Source of the DNA: Serratia sp. Ag1
GTDB lineage: Bacteria > Pseudomonadota > Gammaproteobacteria > Enterobacterales > Enterobacteriaceae
Direction: 5' to 3'
DNA: 64,000 bases
Assembly: GCF_000743355.1 (NCBI RefSeq)
Contig: NZ_JQEI01000025.1
Span: 1-64,000 of the forward strand
Shown piece after piece: positions 21,468 through 29,735 of the stretch. A program made the translations under genes and the position numbers. Within the stretch, counting starts at the first letter, position 1. Every line of letters begins with the position of its first letter. The notes beneath the pieces are model-generated. The model had not been told where the DNA came from and made no database searches. It saw only the letters and a program-made list of their open reading frames with translations.

Positions 21468-21950
21468 GCATGTTCCGATGAGGAATGGATCGGCCTGATC
21501 GTCCAAAAGAGCGATACTTCGCTTGATAAGCCGGAGCTACCCGAAAACATGGCTACGCCGCGCACTGTATCACAGAATTCTTTGCATAAGAATCGGCGCT
21601 GTATTGGCAAGTCATTTCCTGCGTTAAATAAAGATATATCCTGTAATTTTGGGGGGATCTGAGCGCTGATTGCTGTTTAACCAAAAGATGATTCTACTTT
21701 AGGTATTTCTTAATACATTAAGAACATTAAAATAGGCATCAATACTTATTCTAATTTAATTTTTCTTAATTTCTTATTTTTTAATAAGAAAATTACTGAT
21801 CTTTAATTAATCGATAAAATAATCGAATTATTTAGATTGTTTTTTGGGCTTTATATCTGTGTTAACATTTATTTTTCTAATGATTTTGTTGCCGCTGGGA
21901 CAGCATCAATAGTCATGTAAGGCGATTAATACAATAAATGGAGGTTTAAC
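21468..21950. other. AT-rich upstream region of the flavoprotein gene
   Basis: After the ERIC element this 480-bp stretch holds no supported gene. From about 21690 to 21890 it is strikingly AT-rich, with TTAAT/ATTAA runs unlike the flanking GC-rich genes. Such DNA often marks horizontally acquired genes silenced by H-NS. GGAGG lies 6 bases before the ATG at 21951. Confidence 0.6.
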
Positions 21951-23579
21951 ATGGTATCTCGTAGACGATTTCTTCTGGGTTGTGGCGCTATAGGTGCTGG
22001 AAGTATCACTGGCCTGAATTCAACTTCGGCACATGCAACAATATCTGCACTCAATACGCTGAAATATAAAATTCACGCTCCTGAGTTGTTCCAAACCGTA
22101 AAACGGCCACCGGCTCATACACCTGTTATCGTTATCGGTTCCGGTTTTGGTGGCGCGGTTGCCGCTTTACGTTTCTCACAAGCAGGTGAGAAAGTGACCG
22201 TATTGGAAAGGGGCTTCAAATGGCCCACCGGGCCTTTCCGTACTGCGTTTACCAACGACACATTACCTGATGGCCGGGCATTCTGGCATCGTACCAGCGC
22301 CAAAATGATCGCGGGCAATACGGCTTATTTTGATAAGTTTGCCGGGGTGATGGACGCCACTGATTATGCCAATATGACGGTATGGCGAGGTGCCGCAGTG
22401 GGCGGTGGCTCTGTTATTTTTACCGGTGTGATGATCCAACCGGAACGCCAGTATTTCGACGCCATCTTTGGTGGTGGTGTCAATTACGACGAAATGGATA
22501 AAAAATATTATCCGCTAGTGCGTAAAATGTTGAACCTCAATTCAATCCCACTGGATATTTATAATAGTGCGCCATTTGGGCACTCTCGCGTTTGGGACCA
22601 GCAGTCAAGAAAAGCGGGTTATACCACTTCACCTATCGACTCGATCTTTAACTGGGATGTTATCAGAGCCGAATTGACAGGGCGCAGCTTACCTTCGGCA
22701 ATCGCCGGTGCCAGTAACCATGGCAACAGTAACGGTGCCAAATATGATTTAAACCAGAACTACTTAAAACAGGCCGAAGCCACCGGGCTAACGACGATTT
22801 ATCCAGGGCATGAAGTTTCTGATATTTCCTGGGATGGCCGCCGTTATCTGATCAGCGTGATTCAATCTTCGCCTGAAGGTAACCAACTGAACCGTTATGA
22901 ACTCTCTTGTGACCGCCTGGTCTTGGCAGCTGGTTCGATTGGCACCACGGAATTGCTGGTCAAAGCGCAGGCCAAGGGCACCTTGCCGGATCTGAATGAA
23001 GAAATCGGCCAAGGCTGGGGGACCAACGGCGACACTATCGTGACGCGTAGTTTCTCCCCTATCAAAGGTCTGCAACAGGCTTCACCAAGCGCTTCCCGTA
23101 TTCATGATAGAAATGCTGGCCTGCCAGTGACCTTGGAGAACTGGTACGTGCCGGGTGTGCCGGTCAACCTGGGGATTATCGGCTCGCTGGGGATGGCGTT
23201 TGATGAAACCAATCGCGGGAACTTTGTCTATGATAAGGCCAAGGGTAAGGTCAATCTGCGCTGGGCTGCCAATGGCAATGCTGACATCGTAGAAGCTGCC
23301 CGCTATGTGAATAATCGGATTTGTGATGCCAATGGCATTGTCCCTGGCGTACCGATTTTTAAAGAGGACGTTGCCGGTATGAACTGGACGGCGCACCCAC
23401 TGGGCGGAGCCGTACTGGATAAAGCGCTGGATAATGAAGGGCGCGTCATTGGCTATAACGGTTTGTACGTGATGGATGGCGCAGCCATTCCAGGCTCAAC
23501 GGGTTCAGTTAACCCGTCCCTGACCATCACCGCTCTGGCAGAACGTAATATAGAGCGCATTATTGCTGCTGGGGGCTGA
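21951..23579 (+). CDS. Tat-exported GMC flavoprotein, cholesterol-oxidase-like
   Basis: A 542-aa protein that resembles class I (non-covalent FAD) cholesterol oxidases of actinobacteria along its length. A twin-arginine signal SRRRFLLG opens it, with a cleavage region near SAHA. The FAD motif is VIGSGFGGAVAALRFSQAGE at residues 62-81; RGAAVGGGSVIFTGVM near 146 and the C-terminal MNWTAHPLGG (His482) and STGSVNPSLTITALAERN (Asn521) match the active-site His and Asn of the family. The position of the glutamate needed for steroid isomerisation (Glu361 in Streptomyces ChoA) appears to be Gly in VPVNLGIIGS, by hand alignment. The real substrate is therefore uncertain: a sterol or another secondary alcohol. 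It stands alone between an ERIC/AT-rich region and yfhH. Confidence 0.75.
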   Translation: MVSRRRFLLGCGAIGAGSITGLNSTSAHATISALNTLKYKIHAPELFQTVKRPPAHTPVIVIGSGFGGAVAALRFSQAGEKVTVLERGFKWPTGPFRTAFTNDTLPDGRAFWHRTSAKMIAGNTAYFDKFAGVMDATDYANMTVWRGAAVGGGSVIFTGVMIQPERQYFDAIFGGGVNYDEMDKKYYPLVRKMLNLNSIPLDIYNSAPFGHSRVWDQQSRKAGYTTSPIDSIFNWDVIRAELTGRSLPSAIAGASNHGNSNGAKYDLNQNYLKQAEATGLTTIYPGHEVSDISWDGRRYLISVIQSSPEGNQLNRYELSCDRLVLAAGSIGTTELLVKAQAKGTLPDLNEEIGQGWGTNGDTIVTRSFSPIKGLQQASPSASRIHDRNAGLPVTLENWYVPGVPVNLGIIGSLGMAFDETNRGNFVYDKAKGKVNLRWAANGNADIVEAARYVNNRICDANGIVPGVPIFKEDVAGMNWTAHPLGGAVLDKALDNEGRVIGYNGLYVMDGAAIPGSTGSVNPSLTITALAERNIERIIAAGG

Positions 23580-23634
23580 TGCCCATTACGCCCGCATAAG
23601 TTTTTAATTCACCGGCTGCGTTGCCAAACGCAGC

Positions 23635-24486
23635 CTATCTCCCGAGTTTTTTCACCAGTTGCTCACTGTGGCGGATGCGCCCACAGGCGTGTTCAAGATC
23701 GTGTTGGATCAGTGCCATAAACAGCAAGTCGGTCAGGGCAAACTGTGCTGTACTGGAAGAGATCGCGGCACTGCGGGTATTGGGTTCTTCGGCGATGGTA
23801 TACAGGCAGTGGTCGGCGCGCTGCTGCAGGCTATTGGGGGAGAAACTGGTCAGTGCCAACACCTGCGCACCAGCAATACGGGCTTCTTCTGCGGCCAGAT
23901 TGATCTCGCGCCGTTCGCCGCTGAATGAAATTGCCAGCAGGAGATCGTCTTTACTCAGTGCTTGCACGGTGGCTAACTGAACGTGCATATCTGCTTCTGC
24001 CACCGCCATCACGCCAATTTTCAGCAGCTTGAATGAAAGATCTTTTGCCACTAACCCGGAAGCGCCGAGCCCAACCAGCACCACCCGCCGAGCCGTACGC
24101 AGCATATCCAGAGCTGTATTCAGCCGCTGCTCACTGTTGATATCCAGCGTTGCGCGTAATGCCGCCTGCTTTTCCGCCAGCAACTTTTCACCTACGGTTT
24201 TTAGGGGATCACTGCTGAGGATCTGATTATGGACGGTGACGATAGGTTCTGACTGTGGTTGTGCCAGTGCTTCGCTCAGGGCCAGTTTCAGGGCAGGGAA
24301 ACCTTTATAACCCATTTTTTGGGCAAACTTGACTACGCTGGATTGGCTGACGCCTGCTAACTGAGCTAATTTTTGCGAGCTAAGATGGCGAGCCTGTTCG
24401 GCATTATGCAGCAGAAAATCGGCCAGCTTGCGGTCATTTTGAGCCAGTGTCGGGTACATCTGGCGGATGCGAAGAAGGGTGCTCAT
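23635..24486 (-). CDS. yfhH: RpiR-family regulator YfhH
   Basis: A 283-aa transcription factor with an N-terminal HTH (QKLAQLAGVSQSSVVKFAQKMG) and a C-terminal SIS sugar-phosphate domain (VVLVGLGASGLVAKDLSFKL, LLAISFSGERREINLAAEEA). It is closer to E. coli YfhH (MNTLLRIRQMYPTLAQ) than to MurR as I recall those sequences. The ATG at 24486 is used; an upstream in-frame start at 24633 adds non-homologous residues. It diverges from murQ, so it probably controls that gene in response to a sugar phosphate such as MurNAc-6-P. Confidence 0.88.
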   Translation of the reverse strand: MSTLLRIRQMYPTLAQNDRKLADFLLHNAEQARHLSSQKLAQLAGVSQSSVVKFAQKMGYKGFPALKLALSEALAQPQSEPIVTVHNQILSSDPLKTVGEKLLAEKQAALRATLDINSEQRLNTALDMLRTARRVVLVGLGASGLVAKDLSFKLLKIGVMAVAEADMHVQLATVQALSKDDLLLAISFSGERREINLAAEEARIAGAQVLALTSFSPNSLQQRADHCLYTIAEEPNTRSAAISSSTAQFALTDLLFMALIQHDLEHACGRIRHSEQLVKKLGR

Positions 24487-24695
24487 CAGGTTGTGTTCCG
24501 TAATGGGTTGTGGTGCTGTCAGCCAACGGAAAAACTTTTTTCCTTTGAACCAGCAGGCATTTTGCCACGCGCTAGCGAAAGGATTAACGAAAAGTTTTGT
24601 AATTTCGCCCTTAAAATAGCAAATACCCCGCATTATGTTGATAAAATATTCAGATGTTTATTTAATTTTATGAATTAAAAATTCAAGGTGATGAA

Positions 24696-25589
24696 ATGAA
24701 CTTAGGTGCATTAGTGTCAGAAACCCGTAATCCTGCATCCATGATGCTGGATGAAATGTCGTCGCTCGAGATGATGATCTGCTTTAATAACGAAGATCGT
24801 AAAGTCCCTGAGGCTATTGCCAAGGTGTTGCCTGAGATCGCTCAGGCCGTGGATTTTGCTGCTGCTGCTTTGCAGGCCGGTGGGCGTCTGATTTATCTGG
24901 GGGCAGGGACCAGTGGCAGGTTGGGGATACTGGATGCATCTGAGTGCCCGCCAACCTTCGGCGTGCCACACGATCTGGTGATCGGATTGATCGCTGGTGG
25001 GCCGGGGGCGATGTTTAAAGCGGTAGAAGGCGCGGAAGATGACGTTTCGCTGGGTGAAGCTGACCTGAAAGCGTTAAATCTGACAGCACGTGATGTGGTC
25101 ATTGGTTTGGCGGCCTCTGGGCGCACGCCTTATGTCATTGGGGCATTGCAGTTTGCCCGTCAACTGGGCTGCCCGACAGTGGCGATCTCTTGTAATCCAG
25201 ACTCGCCGATTGCCAGAGAAGCGCAGGTGGCTATCTCGCCGGTTGTGGGCCCGGAAGCCCTAACCGGTTCTACCCGTATGAAGTCGGGCACGGCGCAAAA
25301 GCTGGTGCTGAATATGATCTCTACCGGTGCGATGGTCAAGCTGGGTAAGGTCTATCAGAACTTGATGGTAGATGTGAAAGCGACCAATGAAAAACTTGTG
25401 GATCGCGCCTGCCGCATTGTGATGGAGGCTACCGGTGCCGTTCGCAGCCAGGCAGAAGAGGCCCTGGCCCAAACCGGGTTTGAGGTAAAACCGGCGATCC
25501 TGATGATTCTGGCTGATGTTACGGCTACCGAAGCGCAACAGCGATTGCAGAAGCATCAGGGATATTTGCGTGCGGCATTGATGGGGTAA
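24696..25589 (+). CDS. murQ: N-acetylmuramic acid 6-phosphate etherase
   Basis: MurQ (297 aa) cleaves the lactyl ether of MurNAc-6-phosphate to GlcNAc-6-phosphate and D-lactate in cell-wall recycling. The SIS-domain signature [29 protein letters not shown] and [17 protein letters not shown] are seen, plus [27 protein letters not shown] lies just before the ATG. No murP PTS gene is adjacent, unlike E. coli, so the substrate would come from AnmK (1,6-anhydroMurNAc) or from a distant PTS. It is followed by pgpC after 34 bp. Confidence 0.97.
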   Translation: MNLGALVSETRNPASMMLDEMSSLEMMICFNNEDRKVPEAIAKVLPEIAQAVDFAAAALQAGGRLIYLGAGTSGRLGILDASECPPTFGVPHDLVIGLIAGGPGAMFKAVEGAEDDVSLGEADLKALNLTARDVVIGLAASGRTPYVIGALQFARQLGCPTVAISCNPDSPIAREAQVAISPVVGPEALTGSTRMKSGTAQKLVLNMISTGAMVKLGKVYQNLMVDVKATNEKLVDRACRIVMEATGAVRSQAEEALAQTGFEVKPAILMILADVTATEAQQRLQKHQGYLRAALMG

Positions 25590-25623
25590 ATTGACCTAAT
25601 CGCTGAGGCATGAGGAGCAGCAT

Positions 25624-26280
25624 TTGACCAAACCACCAAGCCAGGAGGCAGCGCAAGCTCACCGAGTCGTGTTTTTTGACCTGGATGGCACGTTGCACCG
25701 GGAAGATTTGTTTGGCAGTTTCCTGCGCTTTTTGTTACGGCACCTGCCGTTGAATGGCGTCTTGGTGCTGCCATTGTTGCCTGTGGTTGGGGTGGGTATG
25801 CTGCTTGTCGGGCGTGCCGCGCGTTGGCCGGTGAGCTTGCTGTTATGGGCTATGACTTTTGGCCGCTCTGAGAGCGTACTCAAAGCCCTGGAACAGCGCT
25901 TTGTCACCGGCTTTCGCCAGAAAGTGACCGCGTTTCCAGCGGTGCAGACGCGCCTGCACCATTATCTTGACCAGCATACGGCACAGATATGGCTGATTAC
26001 CGGTTCACCAGAGCATCTGGTGGAGCAGGTCTATCGGGATGCTACTTTTCTGCCGCGAGTGCATTTGATTGGTAGCCGCATAACTCGTCGTTACGGCGGT
26101 TGGGTGTTGACGTTACGTTGTCTGGGCAAACAGAAGGTAGTGCAATTGGAACAACGTCTCGGTTCACCGTTGAAACTGTACAGTGGTTACAGCGACAGCA
26201 CACAAGATGACCCGCTGCTGTTTTTCTGTGAACATCGTTGGCGGGTCAGTAAGCAAGGTGAGTTACAGCTGTTGAAGTAG
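25624..26280 (+). CDS. pgpC: Phosphatidylglycerophosphatase C
   Basis: PgpC (YfhB), 218 aa, dephosphorylates phosphatidylglycerol phosphate. It belongs to the HAD superfamily: motif I VFFDLDGTLHREDLFGSFLR, a hydrophobic segment (LNGVLVLPLLPVVGVGMLLVG) near residues 43-63, motif II LITGSPEHL, and motif III SGYSDSTQDDPLL. The start is TTG at 25624 preceded by GAGGAG at a good distance. The order yfhH-pgpC is as in E. coli, with murQ inserted between. Confidence 0.93.
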   Translation: MTKPPSQEAAQAHRVVFFDLDGTLHREDLFGSFLRFLLRHLPLNGVLVLPLLPVVGVGMLLVGRAARWPVSLLLWAMTFGRSESVLKALEQRFVTGFRQKVTAFPAVQTRLHHYLDQHTAQIWLITGSPEHLVEQVYRDATFLPRVHLIGSRITRRYGGWVLTLRCLGKQKVVQLEQRLGSPLKLYSGYSDSTQDDPLLFFCEHRWRVSKQGELQLLK

Positions 26281-26338
26281 CTCCGGTGATATATAAGGCT
26301 GTGCTTTAGTGGCGCAGCCCTGAGATGAACAATATCAA

Positions 26339-27391
26339 TCAGTCATCGCTCACGTCTTGCGGCTGGCGTCCTAGTTGCCAGATTTTTTCCGCATAATGCC
26401 CTAAGGCCCACAGGCTGAGCCCAAGCATAACGAAGAAAAAAGCCTTTGGCATACTGTCCCAGAAGAACTCAAAGAAGCGGGTGTACAGATTAATACCGAG
26501 AAAGGTCAAACCAAATCCGCGCAACATCCCGTCGTCGTGTTTCAGGCCGAGCCAGATAGCGGCGGCTGCGGCAAGGCCAAACAGCAGACTCCAGTGCAAT
26601 AGCTCGATTTGGTGTACTCTGTACCAACTGTCCAGATCGCCATAGTTACCGAATATTGACAGGATCCACAGCGCAATAAACAGATACAGCAGCCCCATAG
26701 CGAGAGATACTCGCTCCAGACCACGTTGGGCCAGCAGCGGTTTCAACAGCAGCGCGGCGGCGATCAGGGTAATGCCGAAAGCGATAAAACGAATCGGAAA
26801 GCTCATGCCAAGCCAGTAAGCACCCCAGCCAGAGAGATAGCCGGTTTCGGCACCAAAGGCATTGCCAAGCGACAGCAAGGCAAACCACCACACCAGCCCG
26901 GAACGGCTAAACCAGCCGATAGCACCGTACAGCACTGCGCCCAACATCAGCAGCACCGATACCCGCCCGCTCCCGTTGTCCTGCCAGACGCCCAGTTGCC
27001 ACAATGCGCAGGCGGTGAGCAGAATGGCGATAAACAGAATAGCCTCATTGCTGTAGCGTTTGTCGGGGAAGCGGATACGGCGGCGTAGCGCCCAGAGATA
27101 GGCCAGAACTGCCATTACGGCGGCGATCGCCATGCGCACGGGCGCGTCGAAACGGAACAGTTCGCTGAGCTGTTGCAACAGCCAACTGTCGGTGAACAGG
27201 CTGGTCATTGCGATCACCAGCGAAGCCAATGCGGCAAGGAACGCGTAACGTGCCAGCCTGCGCCAGTCAAAAGGCTGAACCTGCATATTTTGCAGCAGTT
27301 GCTGATGTTGTTCGGTGCTGAGCGTGCCTTCTTCCACCCAACTGGTGAGTGCTTTACGCACCACCTCTGCATTTTTCTTATTGATTTTCAT
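26339..27391 (-). CDS. DUF2157-type multi-span membrane protein
   Basis: A 350-aa inner-membrane protein with a ~45-residue soluble N-terminus (ALTSWVEEGTLSTEQHQQLL, typical of the DUF2157 head) followed by about nine or ten hydrophobic segments. It ends in a short acidic tail (QPQDVSDD). Its ATG overlaps the stop of the upstream response regulator (ATGA), so it is the last gene of a VWA-kinase-regulator unit. Function unknown; it may be a target or accessory of the two-component system. Confidence 0.75.
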   Translation of the reverse strand: MKINKKNAEVVRKALTSWVEEGTLSTEQHQQLLQNMQVQPFDWRRLARYAFLAALASLVIAMTSLFTDSWLLQQLSELFRFDAPVRMAIAAVMAVLAYLWALRRRIRFPDKRYSNEAILFIAILLTACALWQLGVWQDNGSGRVSVLLMLGAVLYGAIGWFSRSGLVWWFALLSLGNAFGAETGYLSGWGAYWLGMSFPIRFIAFGITLIAAALLLKPLLAQRGLERVSLAMGLLYLFIALWILSIFGNYGDLDSWYRVHQIELLHWSLLFGLAAAAAIWLGLKHDDGMLRGFGLTFLGINLYTRFFEFFWDSMPKAFFFVMLGLSLWALGHYAEKIWQLGRQPQDVSDD

Positions 27392-28140
27392 GTTGTTATA
27401 TCCTTGAGTAACACCCTTAATCCCTGGTTGTTGCTTAGGGGGTTAGGGGGGTAGCTTGATTGGTAACGATAACCCACACCGTGTACTGTGCGAACCAGAA
27501 CCGGGTTGACCGGATCGGTTTCAATCGTCTTGCGCAGTTTAGAAATATGCTGATCGAGCGTTCGGCTTTGCGGTAGGTGATCGTATCCCCAAACGGCATC
27601 AAACAGCATATCCCGAGTGACTACCCGGTTTTTATGTTGATACAGATAACGCAGAATATTGACTTCGCGCAGCGACAGTTCGAGCCGCTGATCCTGGCGA
27701 ATGGCGCACAGTTCGTTAGGAAATACTCTGAGATCCCCAAATGGGAAGCTGACGTCTTCCTCCGCCTCCGGCGTTTGGCGCAGGCAACGCCGGGCGATGG
27801 TTTTGATTCTGGCGCGCATCTCATGAATACCGAACGGCTTACTGATGTAGTCGTCTGCACCGAGCTCTAACCCAATCACCCGATCAATCTCCTCATCTCT
27901 GGCCGACAGGAAAACGATGGGGATCTGTCGATCGTGCTTGCGAATCTCTCTGCACACGTCATAACCATCCCGCTCTGGCATCATGATGTCGAGAATAATA
28001 AAGTCCGGTTGTTGCTGATGATACAGCGTCAGCGCCTGTGTTCCATTTTCTGCGGCGATAGGGTGGTAGCCTTCATGAGCCAGCACTTCCATCAGCCCGT
28101 TGCGGATGTGGGCATCGTCTTCGGCGATCAATATTTTCAC
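27388..28140 (-). CDS. OmpR-family response regulator
   Basis: A 250-aa regulator. The receiver domain (1-120) has acidic residues EDD at 7-9, phospho-acceptor Asp51 in IILDIMMPERDGYD and the Lys of YISKPFG. The C-terminal winged helix (ALSLREVNILRYLYQHKN-like segment and HISKLRKTIETDP, VRTVHGVGYRY) is OmpR/PhoB type. It overlaps the kinase gene by ATGA upstream and the membrane-protein gene by ATGA downstream. Not one of the standard E. coli regulators by eye. Confidence 0.93.
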   Translation of the reverse strand: MKILIAEDDAHIRNGLMEVLAHEGYHPIAAENGTQALTLYHQQQPDFIILDIMMPERDGYDVCREIRKHDRQIPIVFLSARDEEIDRVIGLELGADDYISKPFGIHEMRARIKTIARRCLRQTPEAEEDVSFPFGDLRVFPNELCAIRQDQRLELSLREVNILRYLYQHKNRVVTRDMLFDAVWGYDHLPQSRTLDQHISKLRKTIETDPVNPVLVRTVHGVGYRYQSSYPPNPLSNNQGLRVLLKDITT

Positions 28141-29681
28141 TTGCGCTGCTCCTTATCGGTGATGGCTTCAGGTTTCATAGTGAGTGGTAACGACAGGGTA
28201 AAGCAGCTACCGGTCGGGCCACTGGTGACAGAAATCTCTCCTTGCAAGCTGGCCGCCAATTGCCTGGAAATGGTCAAGCCAATGCCGGTGCCGGAAACAC
28301 CTTCGGTAATGCTGCTTTTGACCCGGTAAAAAGGTTGAAAGATAGCCTTCAGCTCTTTTGCCGCGATGCCGCTACCATAATCGCGGACCTTGATCAGCAC
28401 ATTGCCCGCACTTTGTTCGGCTATCAGTTCTACCCGTTTGCCTTGTGCGGCATATTTTTCCGCGTTGCTGAGAAAGTTGCTGATAATCTGCGTTAAGCGA
28501 TCCACATCCGTGGTGAGATGAATCTCTGTGTGGGCGAGCAACACCAGTTCCATATGCCTGGTGCCGAAAGCAGGGAGAAAGGTGTGGTAAATCTTGTTCA
28601 GCAGCGGGCCCAAGGCTACCGGTTGTAAATGCACTTTTGGCGCTTTGGTAAAGCTGAGGATATTCTGGATCAGGCGTGAGAGGCGTTGGCTTTCATTGAG
28701 AATGATCTCGATGTAGCGCTGGTTTGGTGAAAGCGGCGGGCCGTCTTCCTGTTGCCACTCCTGCAACATCTCTGCATACAGCGAAATATTGGTCAGCGGC
28801 GTTTTCAACTCGTGCGAAACCTGGCCAACAAAGTTGACCTGCTGCTGTGCGAGCCGTAATTGGCGGGTATATTCTCGGTATAAGTACAGCATCGCCAGCC
28901 CGAAGATAGCGATCAGCAGCAGTATCAACAGACCACCCCAGATATAAAGGGTATGGTCATTGGGCGCTTTGGCGTAATAGTCTATTTGCCAGGCACTCAA
29001 CGGATAAGGTAAGCGCAGGGACTCCAACGGCGTCTGGCCGTCGGCTAAGGGAATGTCGCCATTCTGATAGAGCAGGCGGCCATCATCCAGTACCCGTACC
29101 TTGTTCGGTGCATAGTCGAACGCCAGCGTATTAATCACATCGGACAGTAATTTAACGTAAGAAAACTTAAATCCGATCAACTGGTTGCCACGCTGTTGCC
29201 AGTAAATCAGCAGCGGTTCGCCAGATTCACGGCTAAGATACCAACCCGAGGTTGGCTGCGCCTGTTCGTCCGTAAAGTAGTGGCTGTACAACAGGCTCGG
29301 ATCTTGCACGATGGGGGTAATTGCCTGTACCCAGGCTTGTTCTTTCTCGGTCAGTGGCACCTGAGTATTGGGGTACAGCAGCCGGTTTTTCTCCAGCACG
29401 AACAGTGTATCAATACCGCTCTCTTGGGCGATTAACTCACTGAGCGCCTTGCTGTCTAATGACATATAGGTAGCGACAGAACTGAGGCGTACTGCGTTCT
29501 GCTGCAGCAAGCCCTGGATAAAGGTGCTGACTTGGCTAGTGTGGCTTTGTGCCAGGCGCTGGTTCTGATAATGGCGCAGCAGGGCTTCGTGGGTCAGGGT
29601 ACGATAACCGAAGTAGGCGATCGCTGCGCAAATCAGTAGCGTAGTGAACGTAAAAAGAAACAGACTTTTTGACGGCTTCAT
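28137..29681 (-). CDS. Sensor histidine kinase of the VWA unit
   Basis: A 514-aa inner-membrane kinase. A first membrane span (LFLFTFTTLLICAAIAYFGY) is followed by ~215 periplasmic residues that form a PAS/Cache-like sensor, then a second span (YIWGGLLILLLIAIFGLAML), a HisKA domain with FVGQVSHELKTPLTN and an HATPase domain with DYGSGIAAKEL and GTGIGLTISRQL. I prefer the ATG at 29681 because GGGA precedes it; an ATG at 29693 lacks a ribosome binding site. It lies 54 bp after the VWA gene and is coupled to its regulator. Confidence 0.92.
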   Translation of the reverse strand: MKPSKSLFLFTFTTLLICAAIAYFGYRTLTHEALLRHYQNQRLAQSHTSQVSTFIQGLLQQNAVRLSSVATYMSLDSKALSELIAQESGIDTLFVLEKNRLLYPNTQVPLTEKEQAWVQAITPIVQDPSLLYSHYFTDEQAQPTSGWYLSRESGEPLLIYWQQRGNQLIGFKFSYVKLLSDVINTLAFDYAPNKVRVLDDGRLLYQNGDIPLADGQTPLESLRLPYPLSAWQIDYYAKAPNDHTLYIWGGLLILLLIAIFGLAMLYLYREYTRQLRLAQQQVNFVGQVSHELKTPLTNISLYAEMLQEWQQEDGPPLSPNQRYIEIILNESQRLSRLIQNILSFTKAPKVHLQPVALGPLLNKIYHTFLPAFGTRHMELVLLAHTEIHLTTDVDRLTQIISNFLSNAEKYAAQGKRVELIAEQSAGNVLIKVRDYGSGIAAKELKAIFQPFYRVKSSITEGVSGTGIGLTISRQLAASLQGEISVTSGPTGSCFTLSLPLTMKPEAITDKEQRK

Positions 29682-29735
29682 GACCCATCCCATGGCGGCG
29701 CTGAGCCTGTGGTTGACTCAGCGCAGAGTTGACCT

